Virus record (IMG/VR): IMGVR_UViG_3300020005_000027
Span: 1-21,698 of that record
Origin: a virus
Direction: 5' to 3' (one strand)
Length of the DNA: 21,698 bases
Of the stretch, positions 12,958-20,532 are shown one piece after another. How positions within the stretch are numbered: the stretch's first letter is position 1; each line of letters starts with the position of its first letter. Under the pieces are notes generated by a model. The model had not been told where the DNA came from and did no database searches. It saw only the letters and a list, made by a program, of their open reading frames with translations. The translations under genes and the position numbers were made by a program.

Positions 12958-13262
12958 TCCCAACTAAACAAATACGAATTGAAAAATGGGGAGCTGTAAA
13001 AGATGCCAAAGGGGATATGAAAGAATCTATTTTGGTAGCTTATAATATGTGGGCAGAACCTGTTAAGATCAGCGGTTCTTTATCGCAAACAATGGGACAA
13101 ACAAAATTGAATAATCAAGTACGTTTTAAAATAAGATTCAGACCGGATTGGCATATTAATTCAGCTTGGAAAATTGATTACTTAAGTCAACGATATACGA
13201 TTACTAACATTCAACGAATAGACGAAAAAAGGTTTAATTGGATAATAAATGGTGAAAATTAA
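12954..13262 (+). CDS. head closure/stopper protein (SPP1 gp16-like)
   Basis: The protein has 102 residues from ATG 12954, which gives an ATGA overlap; an upstream in-frame ATG at 12945 adds three residues. The core RIEKWGAVKDAKGDMKESI, then YNMWAEPVKISG, then VRFKIRFRP and a final YLSQRYTITNIQRIDEKR is the Phage_H_T_join beta-barrel pattern. It closes the connector after packaging. Its place between connector and gp10-like gene fits. Confidence 0.85.
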   Translation: MIPTKQIRIEKWGAVKDAKGDMKESILVAYNMWAEPVKISGSLSQTMGQTKLNNQVRFKIRFRPDWHINSAWKIDYLSQRYTITNIQRIDEKRFNWIINGEN

Positions 13263-13755
13263 TCTAGTCGGGTTTAAACAGTTTCAGGAAACATTTAAAA
13301 AACTTCCTGATAAACTTCAAAAAGAAGTTGGAGCTGAGATATTGCTTGCTGCCGAAGATTTCAGGGACAGGGCGATTGTTGATGCTCCGGCTGATGTTGG
13401 TTTTTTAAGGTCACAGATAACGGTTAATAGAATAAGTGAATTAACTGCTGATGTTGTTAGTGGATCAAGTTATTCGGCTCCTATGGAGTTCGGAACTAAA
13501 TCTAAGTTTACACCAATACCAGGGGTAGATGCTAGCGAGTTTAAAGGGCAGCCATCTGGGGGTACATGGTTGCAGTTTATTTCGAATATAAAGAATTGGG
13601 TTAAGCGAAAAGGGATACAAGTAAGTCCTTATGTGATCGCAAGAAGTATTTATTTGAAAGGTGTTAAACCGCATCCATTTTTCTTTAAACAAATAGGTCC
13701 AGTAAGAAGGGATCTATTTAGAAACATCCGTAACGTTTTAAAAGATTTGACATGA
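13249..13755 (+). CDS. HK97 gp10-like neck/tail-joining protein
   Basis: The protein has 168 residues. The start MVKINLVGFKQF, the helix FKKLPDKLQKEVGAEILLAA, the motif FRDRAIVDAPADVGFLRSQI (about 37-56) and SYSAPMEFGTK (about 74-84) are the HK97_gp10 family signature. A loop with TPIPGV and a Trp-rich stretch follow, then the conserved HPFFFKQI (about 144-151) close to the C-terminus. It overlaps the previous gene by 14 bases. Its role is joining head and tail. Confidence 0.88.
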   Translation: MVKINLVGFKQFQETFKKLPDKLQKEVGAEILLAAEDFRDRAIVDAPADVGFLRSQITVNRISELTADVVSGSSYSAPMEFGTKSKFTPIPGVDASEFKGQPSGGTWLQFISNIKNWVKRKGIQVSPYVIARSIYLKGVKPHPFFFKQIGPVRRDLFRNIRNVLKDLT

Positions 13756-14177
13756 TCGCAGTAATGGGCAAATTGATGGATTCATGGCACAGTTTACTAA
13801 ACGGTGTTATTAGTGTGCCTGTTTATAAAGAAGGTTCAGTACCGGAAGAAATAGAATCAAGTTATGTTGAATTAAGAGCAGAATCCGCAAGCGAGGATGA
13901 TACAAAACATTCATTCAGATCAGATGAAATAGTTATAACCGATATAGTGACCATGTTGAATTTGGCAGTTGATAGATCATTATGCGAAGCGATTGATGAC
14001 CAGATAAAACAATTGATAAGGCCAACATCGCAAACACATGGATTAGCGGCGCAATCGGGGATGCAGATATTATTCGTTTACCCAGAGACAACTAATTATT
14101 TAGAAGAATATGATTCTGGAAAAAAATATTATCGAAAGATAGTCAGATATAGAAATAGAATTGTTCAAACAACTTAA
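13752..14177 (+). CDS. tail completion/terminator protein (gp17/DUF3168-like)
   Basis: The protein has 141 residues, ATGA-coupled to the gp10-like gene. The pattern LLNGVISVPVYKEGSVPEE, then SYVELRAESASEDDTKH, then ITDIVTMLNLAVDRSL is a tail-terminator fold (short alpha/beta protein capping the tail tube). Order after gp10 and before the tube protein is the standard place. The family call comes from gene order plus this weak pattern. Confidence 0.7.
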   Translation: MIAVMGKLMDSWHSLLNGVISVPVYKEGSVPEEIESSYVELRAESASEDDTKHSFRSDEIVITDIVTMLNLAVDRSLCEAIDDQIKQLIRPTSQTHGLAAQSGMQILFVYPETTNYLEEYDSGKKYYRKIVRYRNRIVQTT

Positions 14178-14190
14178 AAAATAATATACA

Positions 14191-14655
14191 ATGGCAACAA
14201 ATGACTTTTTAGCTAACAATGTGGTCTTTCAATATAAGACCGTAGGGGCTGCTGCTTCCACTTGGAAAACTCTTGTCTGCGAAACAGACTTAAATGGAAC
14301 GCTTAGTTCAGACGTTAGTACGCTTGTAACTAAATGCGGACAGATTAAAGCTCTTGGAGTTCCCGGAGCAACGATAAACGGATCTGGCGCAGCTAATACT
14401 TCACCAACAGCAAATCAGGCATCACTAGCTGAGGTGCTTGATGTATGCAATCTTCAAACACAACTTGAGGGAAGAATGATCAGTCTTTTTGTTCCGGGAT
14501 CACCATCTGTTGCAACCGGAAGGGCTGTACTTATCAGGGGTATTGGTTATTTCACAAACGTTCAACCTCATGCGGCTGCGGCTGGTTCGCTGACTTTTGA
14601 TTGGACATTTGAAATAACAGGTACAGTTGATACTACTGAGGCTGATGAATCTTAA
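14191..14655 (+). CDS. major tail tube protein
   Basis: The protein has 154 residues. FQYKTVGAAASTWKTLVCET (about 13-32), then LVTKCGQIKALG and the final GSLTFDWTFEITGTVD are the beta-barrel strands of siphovirus tail tube proteins, which stack as hexamer rings around the tape measure. The Ala/Ser/Thr-rich composition is usual for tube proteins. It has its own A-rich leader. It precedes the chaperone pair and tape measure as in most long-tailed phages. Confidence 0.8.
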   Translation: MATNDFLANNVVFQYKTVGAAASTWKTLVCETDLNGTLSSDVSTLVTKCGQIKALGVPGATINGSGAANTSPTANQASLAEVLDVCNLQTQLEGRMISLFVPGSPSVATGRAVLIRGIGYFTNVQPHAAAAGSLTFDWTFEITGTVDTTEADES

Positions 14656-14687
14656 TTAATTGAGTTGTTTGAATAAAATATTTATAT

Positions 14688-15056
14688 ATGAGTAAGAAGA
14701 TAACCGTTGAATTAAGCGGGAAGGAAATTGTTTTAAACTTTGGCGTGGGTCGTTTCTATAACCTTTTCAAAGAATCAACCGGAAAAGATTTGCTTACATT
14801 CTCTGAGGGTTTTGATACTACTAAGTTGGTAGAAGTGACGCAAGGAATCGTTTATGCAGGGTACTATGCAGAATGTAAATTGAATAAAGTATCTCCATTG
14901 TTTACTAAGGATGAAATATTTGAAGCTATACTTGATGCTGAAACTTCATTCATTAATGAAGTGTTTACAAAATATAGTGATAGTGTTCGTTCTAATGGAG
15001 TTGCGCCGGGGGAGATAGTGAGCCAACTGGAGAACCAATTACCATCGAATGGTTGA
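14688..15056 (+). CDS. tail assembly chaperone, upstream partner
   Basis: The protein has 122 residues. It lies immediately before the second chaperone and the tape measure, which is the lambda G / GT position. The N-terminal half (KKITVELSGKEIVLNFGVGR) is a beta domain and the rest is helical (FTKDEIFEAILDAETSFINE). A run of five Gs at 15008-15012 lies in the region where the -1 frame is already open (from 14996). That allows a G-T style fusion with the next frame. Confidence 0.75.
   Translation: MSKKITVELSGKEIVLNFGVGRFYNLFKESTGKDLLTFSEGFDTTKLVEVTQGIVYAGYYAECKLNKVSPLFTKDEIFEAILDAETSFINEVFTKYSDSVRSNGVAPGEIVSQLENQLPSNG
15008..15012 (+). other. possible -1 frameshift site in the chaperone pair
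   Basis: CCG GGG GAG in the zero frame contains five consecutive Gs. tRNA-Gly on GGG (15009-15011) could slip back to GGG (15008-15010), entering the -1 frame. That frame is open from 14996 to the second chaperone's stop at 15406 and codes EPITIEWLKEIAFGWLGL before the TTG at 15053. It is not a canonical X XXY YYZ heptamer, since the A-site codon would re-pair poorly. Confidence 0.35.
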
Positions 15057-15406
15057 AAGAAATTGCTTTCGGTTGGCTCGGCTTGATGCCTGAAGTGTTT
15101 TACGATATGGAATTGGAAGATTTCTTTTTAATGCAAAAAGGATTTTTCAATAAACGGAAAAGTGAGAGTATGGATTTTGCAAAGGTTGCTTTTTATATTG
15201 CAGCGATTCACCAAAACATAGCAGGGAAACCATTACACGGAAGTAGATTTATAGCTGAATGGTTTGGTGAAAAAGAAAGAACATTAACTCAGGAACAATT
15301 AGACGAACGCAGTAAGGCAATAATGGCAAGAGTTGAATTAACTAATAAGATCGAAGAAGAAAGACGGAAGATTAAGAAACAAGCTAAAAATGATAGATTA
15401 AACTAA
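15053..15406 (+). CDS. tail assembly chaperone, downstream partner
   Basis: The nominal start TTG 15053 forms TTGA with the upstream stop and gives 117 residues starting KEIAFGWLGLMPEVFYDMEL. The family pattern (WL, then GLGL, P, FY/FW, LED) continues upstream in the same frame through EPITIEW. The real product is therefore probably longer and made by -1 frameshift as in lambda GT. A start at TTG would cut into the first helix. The C-terminus is highly charged (IEEERRKIKKQAK). Confidence 0.75.
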   Translation: MKEIAFGWLGLMPEVFYDMELEDFFLMQKGFFNKRKSESMDFAKVAFYIAAIHQNIAGKPLHGSRFIAEWFGEKERTLTQEQLDERSKAIMARVELTNKIEEERRKIKKQAKNDRLN

Positions 15407-17262
15407 TGGCTGAAACTTTAAAAGTAGTAATTGATGCCGATGTAGATGAAGCTATAAGGGGGCTTAAAAAGTTTGAAAAAGAACTTTCGGGATTAGCGAC
15501 CGGATCTATAAAGCAACTTGAAAAGGCTGCGCTAATACTAAAAACTCAGTTAGCAAATCTTTCTCCGGCTGCGTTAAAGAGTGATTTTGGCAAACAATTA
15601 TCAGGTGCGTTACAAGTTGTAAACGATAGATTAAAGACATTAAAGGTAGAAGCAGGGCTTGCGGGTGGTGCTGCTGAAAACGCCTTTAGTAAAGCATTTC
15701 AAGGCGCAAGAACATTGGCTAATATAATTCCGGGTATTGGCATAGGAGGTTTGATAGGTCTTGCTGCTACTGCTGTGAATGAATTAACACAGGGGTTTTT
15801 TGAAGCAGCGTTTGGTGCAAGTAAATTAGATAAAGCGTTAGACGAAGCATCTGGATCAATAGACAAGGAAGCAGGGTCGATAATTACAATGGTAAAGGCT
15901 TTACAAAGCGGAACATTATCATCTTCTGAGTTTAAAAAAGTAAAAGCTGAATTAATTGCACAGGCTCCAGAGTTTCAGAAAACTTTTGACGGTGATAAAA
16001 TATCAATTGAAGCATCTGATTTAGCATTGACTAAATATATAGCTAAACTTACTAATACTGTAAAGGTAACGGCAGCTCTTTCAATAGTTAATGATACACT
16101 TGCTAAGAGTATAGCGACGATTGCGAAAGGTGGTGACGTAAACGTAGGTAAAGGGTTTCTTTCTATACTTAAAAACTTAGGCAATACTGCCGGGTTTAGT
16201 ATAGATATAGGGAATCAAATCGCTGACAGTTTAACTAAAGCCGAAGATGCTTTAAAGTCAGAAAACATATCAAAATTAATAGATGATACTTTTAAAAAAT
16301 TAGGTATATCTTTTAAAGATTTTGCCGGAACAATAGATTCTGATGCGCTAAAGAAAAAGCTAGAGGCTATTAAAAAAGAGTTTGAGAAATTTCAGGCAGA
16401 AACTATTGCAAAAGCTAAGTTGTTTAATAAAGAATTCGGAAGCGTTTTTGTTGTTCCTGATCTGGACGAACATTTCTTTACTAAGCCAGGTGAAATATTT
16501 AAGAAGGCATTAAAAGAACTTGAAGATATTAAAACAGGCAGTCTCAAAATAAAAATTCCTAAAGTAGAATTTGAGTTACTCCCTGATAATATCGTTCCAT
16601 TGACCGATGCTCAGTTACAAGAATTGACTAAAGGATTCTTTGAAGGTATAAGGCTAGAGAAGGAAAATCCGTTAACGGTAACATTTGACCCAACAATATC
16701 ACCAGAAGGTAAGGCTATACTTGATAAAAAACTTAATCTAAAGGATCAGTTTAAAATACTTGGCGAAATAGGCAATAAAGAGTTTGATAAAATATTTAAA
16801 AATATAGCTGCTACTGATTTTTCCGGCCTGAATGAAGGCATAGCTAGAGCCACAAAAGAACTTCGCAACATGATGGAGGTTGCAAATACTTTAAATCAAG
16901 CCATCGGAGGAGGTTTAGTTAATGCGTTCAATTCTGTTTTCGATGCAATATTAGAAGGCAAGTCAGTTTTCAAAGCATTAGGCGAAGCAATTAAATCATT
17001 AGTTGTAGGGACTATAAAAGCTATCGCTCAGATGTTGATATTAAAAGCGGTGACATCATTGATATTCCCGGGTGGGGGTAGCGCAGTAGGTAAGTTGGTT
17101 GGAGGCGGTTTATCTGGTGGGCTTGGAGGTACGGCCAATTTCGGGGGTATAGGTTCAAGCGGGTTTAATAATGTGATGCAGATAGTCGGAGCGGTTAATA
17201 TATCAGGTCAGGATTTAAATATCGTTTTATCAAGAGCGCAATCATCAAATGGTAGATTTTAA
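15406..17262 (+). CDS. tail tape measure protein
   Basis: The protein has 618 residues, starting on a TAATG overlap. The N-terminal 100 residues are helical and charged. A hydrophobic segment follows at 104-124 (LANIIPGIGIGGLIGLAATA). Long helical stretches with few Cys or Trp make up the middle. A second hydrophobic region near the C-terminus (LVVGTIKAIAQMLILKAVTS) is followed by a Gly-rich tail, typical of Bacteroidota phage tape measures. At about 0.15 nm per residue the tail would be roughly 93 nm, an estimate from the family rule. It sets tail length and is ejected with the DNA. Confidence 0.85.
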   Translation: MAETLKVVIDADVDEAIRGLKKFEKELSGLATGSIKQLEKAALILKTQLANLSPAALKSDFGKQLSGALQVVNDRLKTLKVEAGLAGGAAENAFSKAFQGARTLANIIPGIGIGGLIGLAATAVNELTQGFFEAAFGASKLDKALDEASGSIDKEAGSIITMVKALQSGTLSSSEFKKVKAELIAQAPEFQKTFDGDKISIEASDLALTKYIAKLTNTVKVTAALSIVNDTLAKSIATIAKGGDVNVGKGFLSILKNLGNTAGFSIDIGNQIADSLTKAEDALKSENISKLIDDTFKKLGISFKDFAGTIDSDALKKKLEAIKKEFEKFQAETIAKAKLFNKEFGSVFVVPDLDEHFFTKPGEIFKKALKELEDIKTGSLKIKIPKVEFELLPDNIVPLTDAQLQELTKGFFEGIRLEKENPLTVTFDPTISPEGKAILDKKLNLKDQFKILGEIGNKEFDKIFKNIAATDFSGLNEGIARATKELRNMMEVANTLNQAIGGGLVNAFNSVFDAILEGKSVFKALGEAIKSLVVGTIKAIAQMLILKAVTSLIFPGGGSAVGKLVGGGLSGGLGGTANFGGIGSSGFNNVMQIVGAVNISGQDLNIVLSRAQSSNGRF

Positions 17263-19619
17263 TGCCAACATCATTTAGAATAGATATTGTAAATTTTGAA
17301 CAACAAGCGGTCAGGGTTGATATTGCTTCGCCTGTTGTTGCAGGAGTTGATGAATTTGTAGACCCGTTCTTAGAAGGTTCTGACCAGCCAATAATTTTAG
17401 AATCAGTTGATGTAGACGATGATAAAACAAAAGTTATAAGAGGCAGACGTTTAACCTGTGGATTCAATTCAACCGATGAAATACCCGGAGCCGTTACTAC
17501 ACTAGCAAATAACGTAGATACGTTTTCAGACGGTGATGAGGATGATTTTACCGTTCAGTTAAATATTAGTTCAGGACCAGGCACTATTCCATTCGTGGGT
17601 AACTTGGTTCTTGATGATAATACTGAAGCATTCCAACCAAGACCAAACCCTGTTAGATTATTTGCTTCTGAGGGGCTAGGATCATTGAGGGATGTTAAAC
17701 TAAGAGAGTCTGACGGTGATATTCCTGTTGGTCATTTCAGATTAATAGATTACATATACTTGTGTTTAAATAATCTTGGTATTGGAATTGGCCCTACTGT
17801 TTATATAGCGATGAACTTATTTGAAAAATCAAGGTATAGAAAGCTGTCTGCGAATTTCAATATAACTGCTACAAATAAATTCAGAATACCTTATGATCAG
17901 GCAGGGTTTTTAACTCTAGGAGATACCATTGAAATTACGGGTTCTACTTTAGGTAATAATGGGTCTTACACGATTACACTCATTACACTTAATCCTACTA
18001 CCTCAGTAGATATAACGGTGTCAACTTCTACGTTTGTTACAGAGACAATAGAGGTGTGGATTTTCATTTCTAATAATCATACTTTCTGGGATATAATGTT
18101 AAATGCCTTGACGTTTGAAACACAAACAAACGAAAGAGATGATTGTCTTACGGTCTTAAATAAAATACTTGATGCGTTTGGATGCTTTATTACTTACGGA
18201 GATACAGGTACTGCTGGCGGTTGGTATATTATAAGATGGGATGAATATGATAGGATCACAACAGGTGCTTCAACACTTAGGTTTGCAAAGTTTACATTTT
18301 CCTCTTTTGCTGTTTTTAATAATTACGAATTAATTGACGTAGATAAAATAATTGCACACGATCAAGATGGTTTATATGATGGGTATAGATTAAGTATGGA
18401 TAACGCAGTTAAAAGGTTTCAAAGAAGGTCGCACTCTGTCTTACATACATACAAATTTGAACAGCCAAATGAAATACCGTGTAACTCATCTTTTCTTAGA
18501 GGTACTGTTGATGATGATGTACTACCGTTGAAAACCTATGTACCTGATTGTTGGTCGCTTTTTAATGGAGTACCTGGAAGTGGATCTACCACAAGCGAGA
18601 TGAGAATAGGTGTCAGATTTGATGATAATGGGTATGAAATAGAAAGATTTTTATACTTAACACCTACCACAACATCGCAATTATTTGAATACGCAGAAAG
18701 CGAACCTATAGATGTGACTGTTAAGAGCAAAATATCGTTTTCGTATAGCTGGAGAACAGAATCATTGTATCCGTCAGCTTATGGTGGTCTTTTTTCAAGA
18801 GGTAGAATAAGATTAGCGGGAAACGATGGCAGCGATTGGATGTTAGGTAATACAACTCTTGCCGACCCAACAACACCATTAAAATGGTGGGATACTTCTA
18901 ATTTTACACTTAATACATCTGCTGGTAAAATAGATATTGATTCAACATTAATAGAAGAAACAGAATGGCAACCTGTTAATATAGATGAAACACCAGAGAT
19001 TCCGGTTACAGGGAAATTATATATAATGTTGTTTCAGGGAAACCAATCTGGCGCAACAACAGATGACGATGGGATAGCTATTGATTACTCAGACTTAAAG
19101 TTTACATATTTCGCTTATATAAATGGTACATATCACACAATTATCGGGCAACAAAATAAAGTTACAGGAACTAACGATTCAAAAAAGAACATAGAACATG
19201 AAATGTTTTTAGGAGATTCGCCAGAGCCTATATTTAAAGGGGCATTAAAAAAATTCGATGGGAAAGATTACCTGCTAACCGAAACATGGAATTACTATCA
19301 CGATAATACTGTTTTAACCGATAGTAAGTTAGCGAAGCATATTGTTTATCAATGGTGGAATCAATTTAGAAAAACCAGAACAGTAATAGAAACTGATGTT
19401 CAGGGGTTGGGTGCAAATGATGTAGTTGATATTCCTTCAATGATAAACAGGTGGAAGATAATTCACGGCGATCAACAGGATAAGAAGTTCATGTTAACAT
19501 CATTTAGAAATATGAACTTTGCTAACTGTGGTTGGAGTGGCGTTTTTGTAGAAAGTAGTTCGGTGGATGGAGATAGAAATTATGACGATGCTTTTGAGTT
19601 TAAATATATTCAGGAATGA
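17262..19619 (+). CDS. tail tip / baseplate protein, 785 aa
   Basis: The protein starts on TAATG right after the tape measure, the usual place for distal-tail/tip proteins. The N-terminal half is Asp-rich beta structure. Around residues 165-200 (FRLIDYIYLCLNNLGIGIG) is a helix-rich insert that I know from Bacteroidota phage tail-tip proteins. Around 530-660 there are beta-sandwich-like repeats (PITGKLYIM-like strand patterns with Trp and Gly). There is no signal peptide. The role is inferred from position, length and weak family resemblance; receptor binding or central hub are both possible. Confidence 0.65.
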   Translation: MPTSFRIDIVNFEQQAVRVDIASPVVAGVDEFVDPFLEGSDQPIILESVDVDDDKTKVIRGRRLTCGFNSTDEIPGAVTTLANNVDTFSDGDEDDFTVQLNISSGPGTIPFVGNLVLDDNTEAFQPRPNPVRLFASEGLGSLRDVKLRESDGDIPVGHFRLIDYIYLCLNNLGIGIGPTVYIAMNLFEKSRYRKLSANFNITATNKFRIPYDQAGFLTLGDTIEITGSTLGNNGSYTITLITLNPTTSVDITVSTSTFVTETIEVWIFISNNHTFWDIMLNALTFETQTNERDDCLTVLNKILDAFGCFITYGDTGTAGGWYIIRWDEYDRITTGASTLRFAKFTFSSFAVFNNYELIDVDKIIAHDQDGLYDGYRLSMDNAVKRFQRRSHSVLHTYKFEQPNEIPCNSSFLRGTVDDDVLPLKTYVPDCWSLFNGVPGSGSTTSEMRIGVRFDDNGYEIERFLYLTPTTTSQLFEYAESEPIDVTVKSKISFSYSWRTESLYPSAYGGLFSRGRIRLAGNDGSDWMLGNTTLADPTTPLKWWDTSNFTLNTSAGKIDIDSTLIEETEWQPVNIDETPEIPVTGKLYIMLFQGNQSGATTDDDGIAIDYSDLKFTYFAYINGTYHTIIGQQNKVTGTNDSKKNIEHEMFLGDSPEPIFKGALKKFDGKDYLLTETWNYYHDNTVLTDSKLAKHIVYQWWNQFRKTRTVIETDVQGLGANDVVDIPSMINRWKIIHGDQQDKKFMLTSFRNMNFANCGWSGVFVESSSVDGDRNYDDAFEFKYIQE

Positions 19620-20287
19620 ACACAGGCTATAACATACAAGGTAAAAATGTCCATGTGTTTAAATACATTGATGCAGCACCTTATGAAATAGTGTGTGGGA
19701 CTAATGTAGTATTAGAATTTCAGCAAGAAGTTATAGGTGCAACAACTCCCGATAGTGGTAGGAACTTAGAAAAGAGAGCAAGGATGAGATCAATTACTGC
19801 GACAATATCAGGAGCAACTACTTCAACAAATGACGGCAATTTATCTGTCTTTCATTTTTTAGATGAAGATGTATTTGGAGAACCACAGGATTTAGAAGTT
19901 ATATACACAGATAACAATGGTACTGACAGATCGGTAAGGGGTTATTTTATTATTGAAAGATTGCCAATAACAGGCGAGGCTGGTAATTCATCTACTTATG
20001 ATATTAATTTACAGTCATCTGGTGGTTACACGGTGTCTGATTTAATAGATCCGGTGGTTACGGGTGAAAATGTTAAGTCGGATTCGTACACGGTTGCAAG
20101 CGGTAAAATATCAGATAGTGAATGGATCGGGTTATCAGCAGCTAACATTATAGCAGTTTACAGAGAGGGTTCGGAACAGTTAAGTATTGGTTTACCTTAT
20201 TCGTTTAATAGTGGCACAGGCGAGATAACCCCTGATGCCGGAACAACAATGGACGGACAGAGAATGTTTGTAATATGGACTTATTAA
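19616..20287 (+). CDS. tail tip protein with tube-like domain and C-terminal beta domain
   Basis: The protein has 223 residues, coupled by ATGA. Residues 1 to about 145 (VHVFKYIDAAPYEIVCGT; RSITATISGATTSTNDGNL; RSVRGYFIIERLPITGE) have the strand pattern of tail tube proteins, suggesting a tube-fold ring at the tip. The last 65 residues (SEWIGLSAANIIAVYREGSE to RMFVIWTY) form a separate small beta domain that resembles the next gene's product (GL...IIAV-R-G core). The tube-fold call is tentative. Confidence 0.6.
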   Translation: MNTGYNIQGKNVHVFKYIDAAPYEIVCGTNVVLEFQQEVIGATTPDSGRNLEKRARMRSITATISGATTSTNDGNLSVFHFLDEDVFGEPQDLEVIYTDNNGTDRSVRGYFIIERLPITGEAGNSSTYDINLQSSGGYTVSDLIDPVVTGENVKSDSYTVASGKISDSEWIGLSAANIIAVYREGSEQLSIGLPYSFNSGTGEITPDAGTTMDGQRMFVIWTY

Positions 20288-20532
20288 AATATAAAACGGT
20301 AATCGGAAGTGATGGAGGAACTACAGTTAATGTAGGGCTACCGAAGTCTCAAATAATTGCCGTATCAAGACAGGGGGAAGAAAAGGATTGGATGGGACCA
20401 TTTTTACTTAGTGCGTTTAACGGTAGTAATTGGGCGGTGGTACTTGGTAGGCCGCACAGAATAACTTTTGGTGCTAATTATCCGTTCGTTGGTGATGAAG
20501 TGATTCATATAATTTATAAAGTAACAGTATGA
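20275..20532 (+). CDS. small tail-tip beta protein, 85 aa
   Basis: ATG 20275 overlaps the previous stop by 13 bases. VNVGLPKSQIIAVSRQGEE and DEVIHIIYKV match the C-terminal domain of the preceding protein (GLSAANIIAVYREG; MFVIWTY). The two appear to be diverged copies of one beta-sandwich module, one fused, one free. It ends on ATGA with the spike gene. It may be a small decoration or receptor-contact protein of the tail tip. Confidence 0.6.
   Translation: MDLLKYKTVIGSDGGTTVNVGLPKSQIIAVSRQGEEKDWMGPFLLSAFNGSNWAVVLGRPHRITFGANYPFVGDEVIHIIYKVTV

Noticed and set aside
17195-17467. 90-residue minus-strand frame at the tape measure / tail tip junction
   Set aside because: It lies opposite the overlapping ends of two real plus-strand genes, and its composition is that of an antisense frame.
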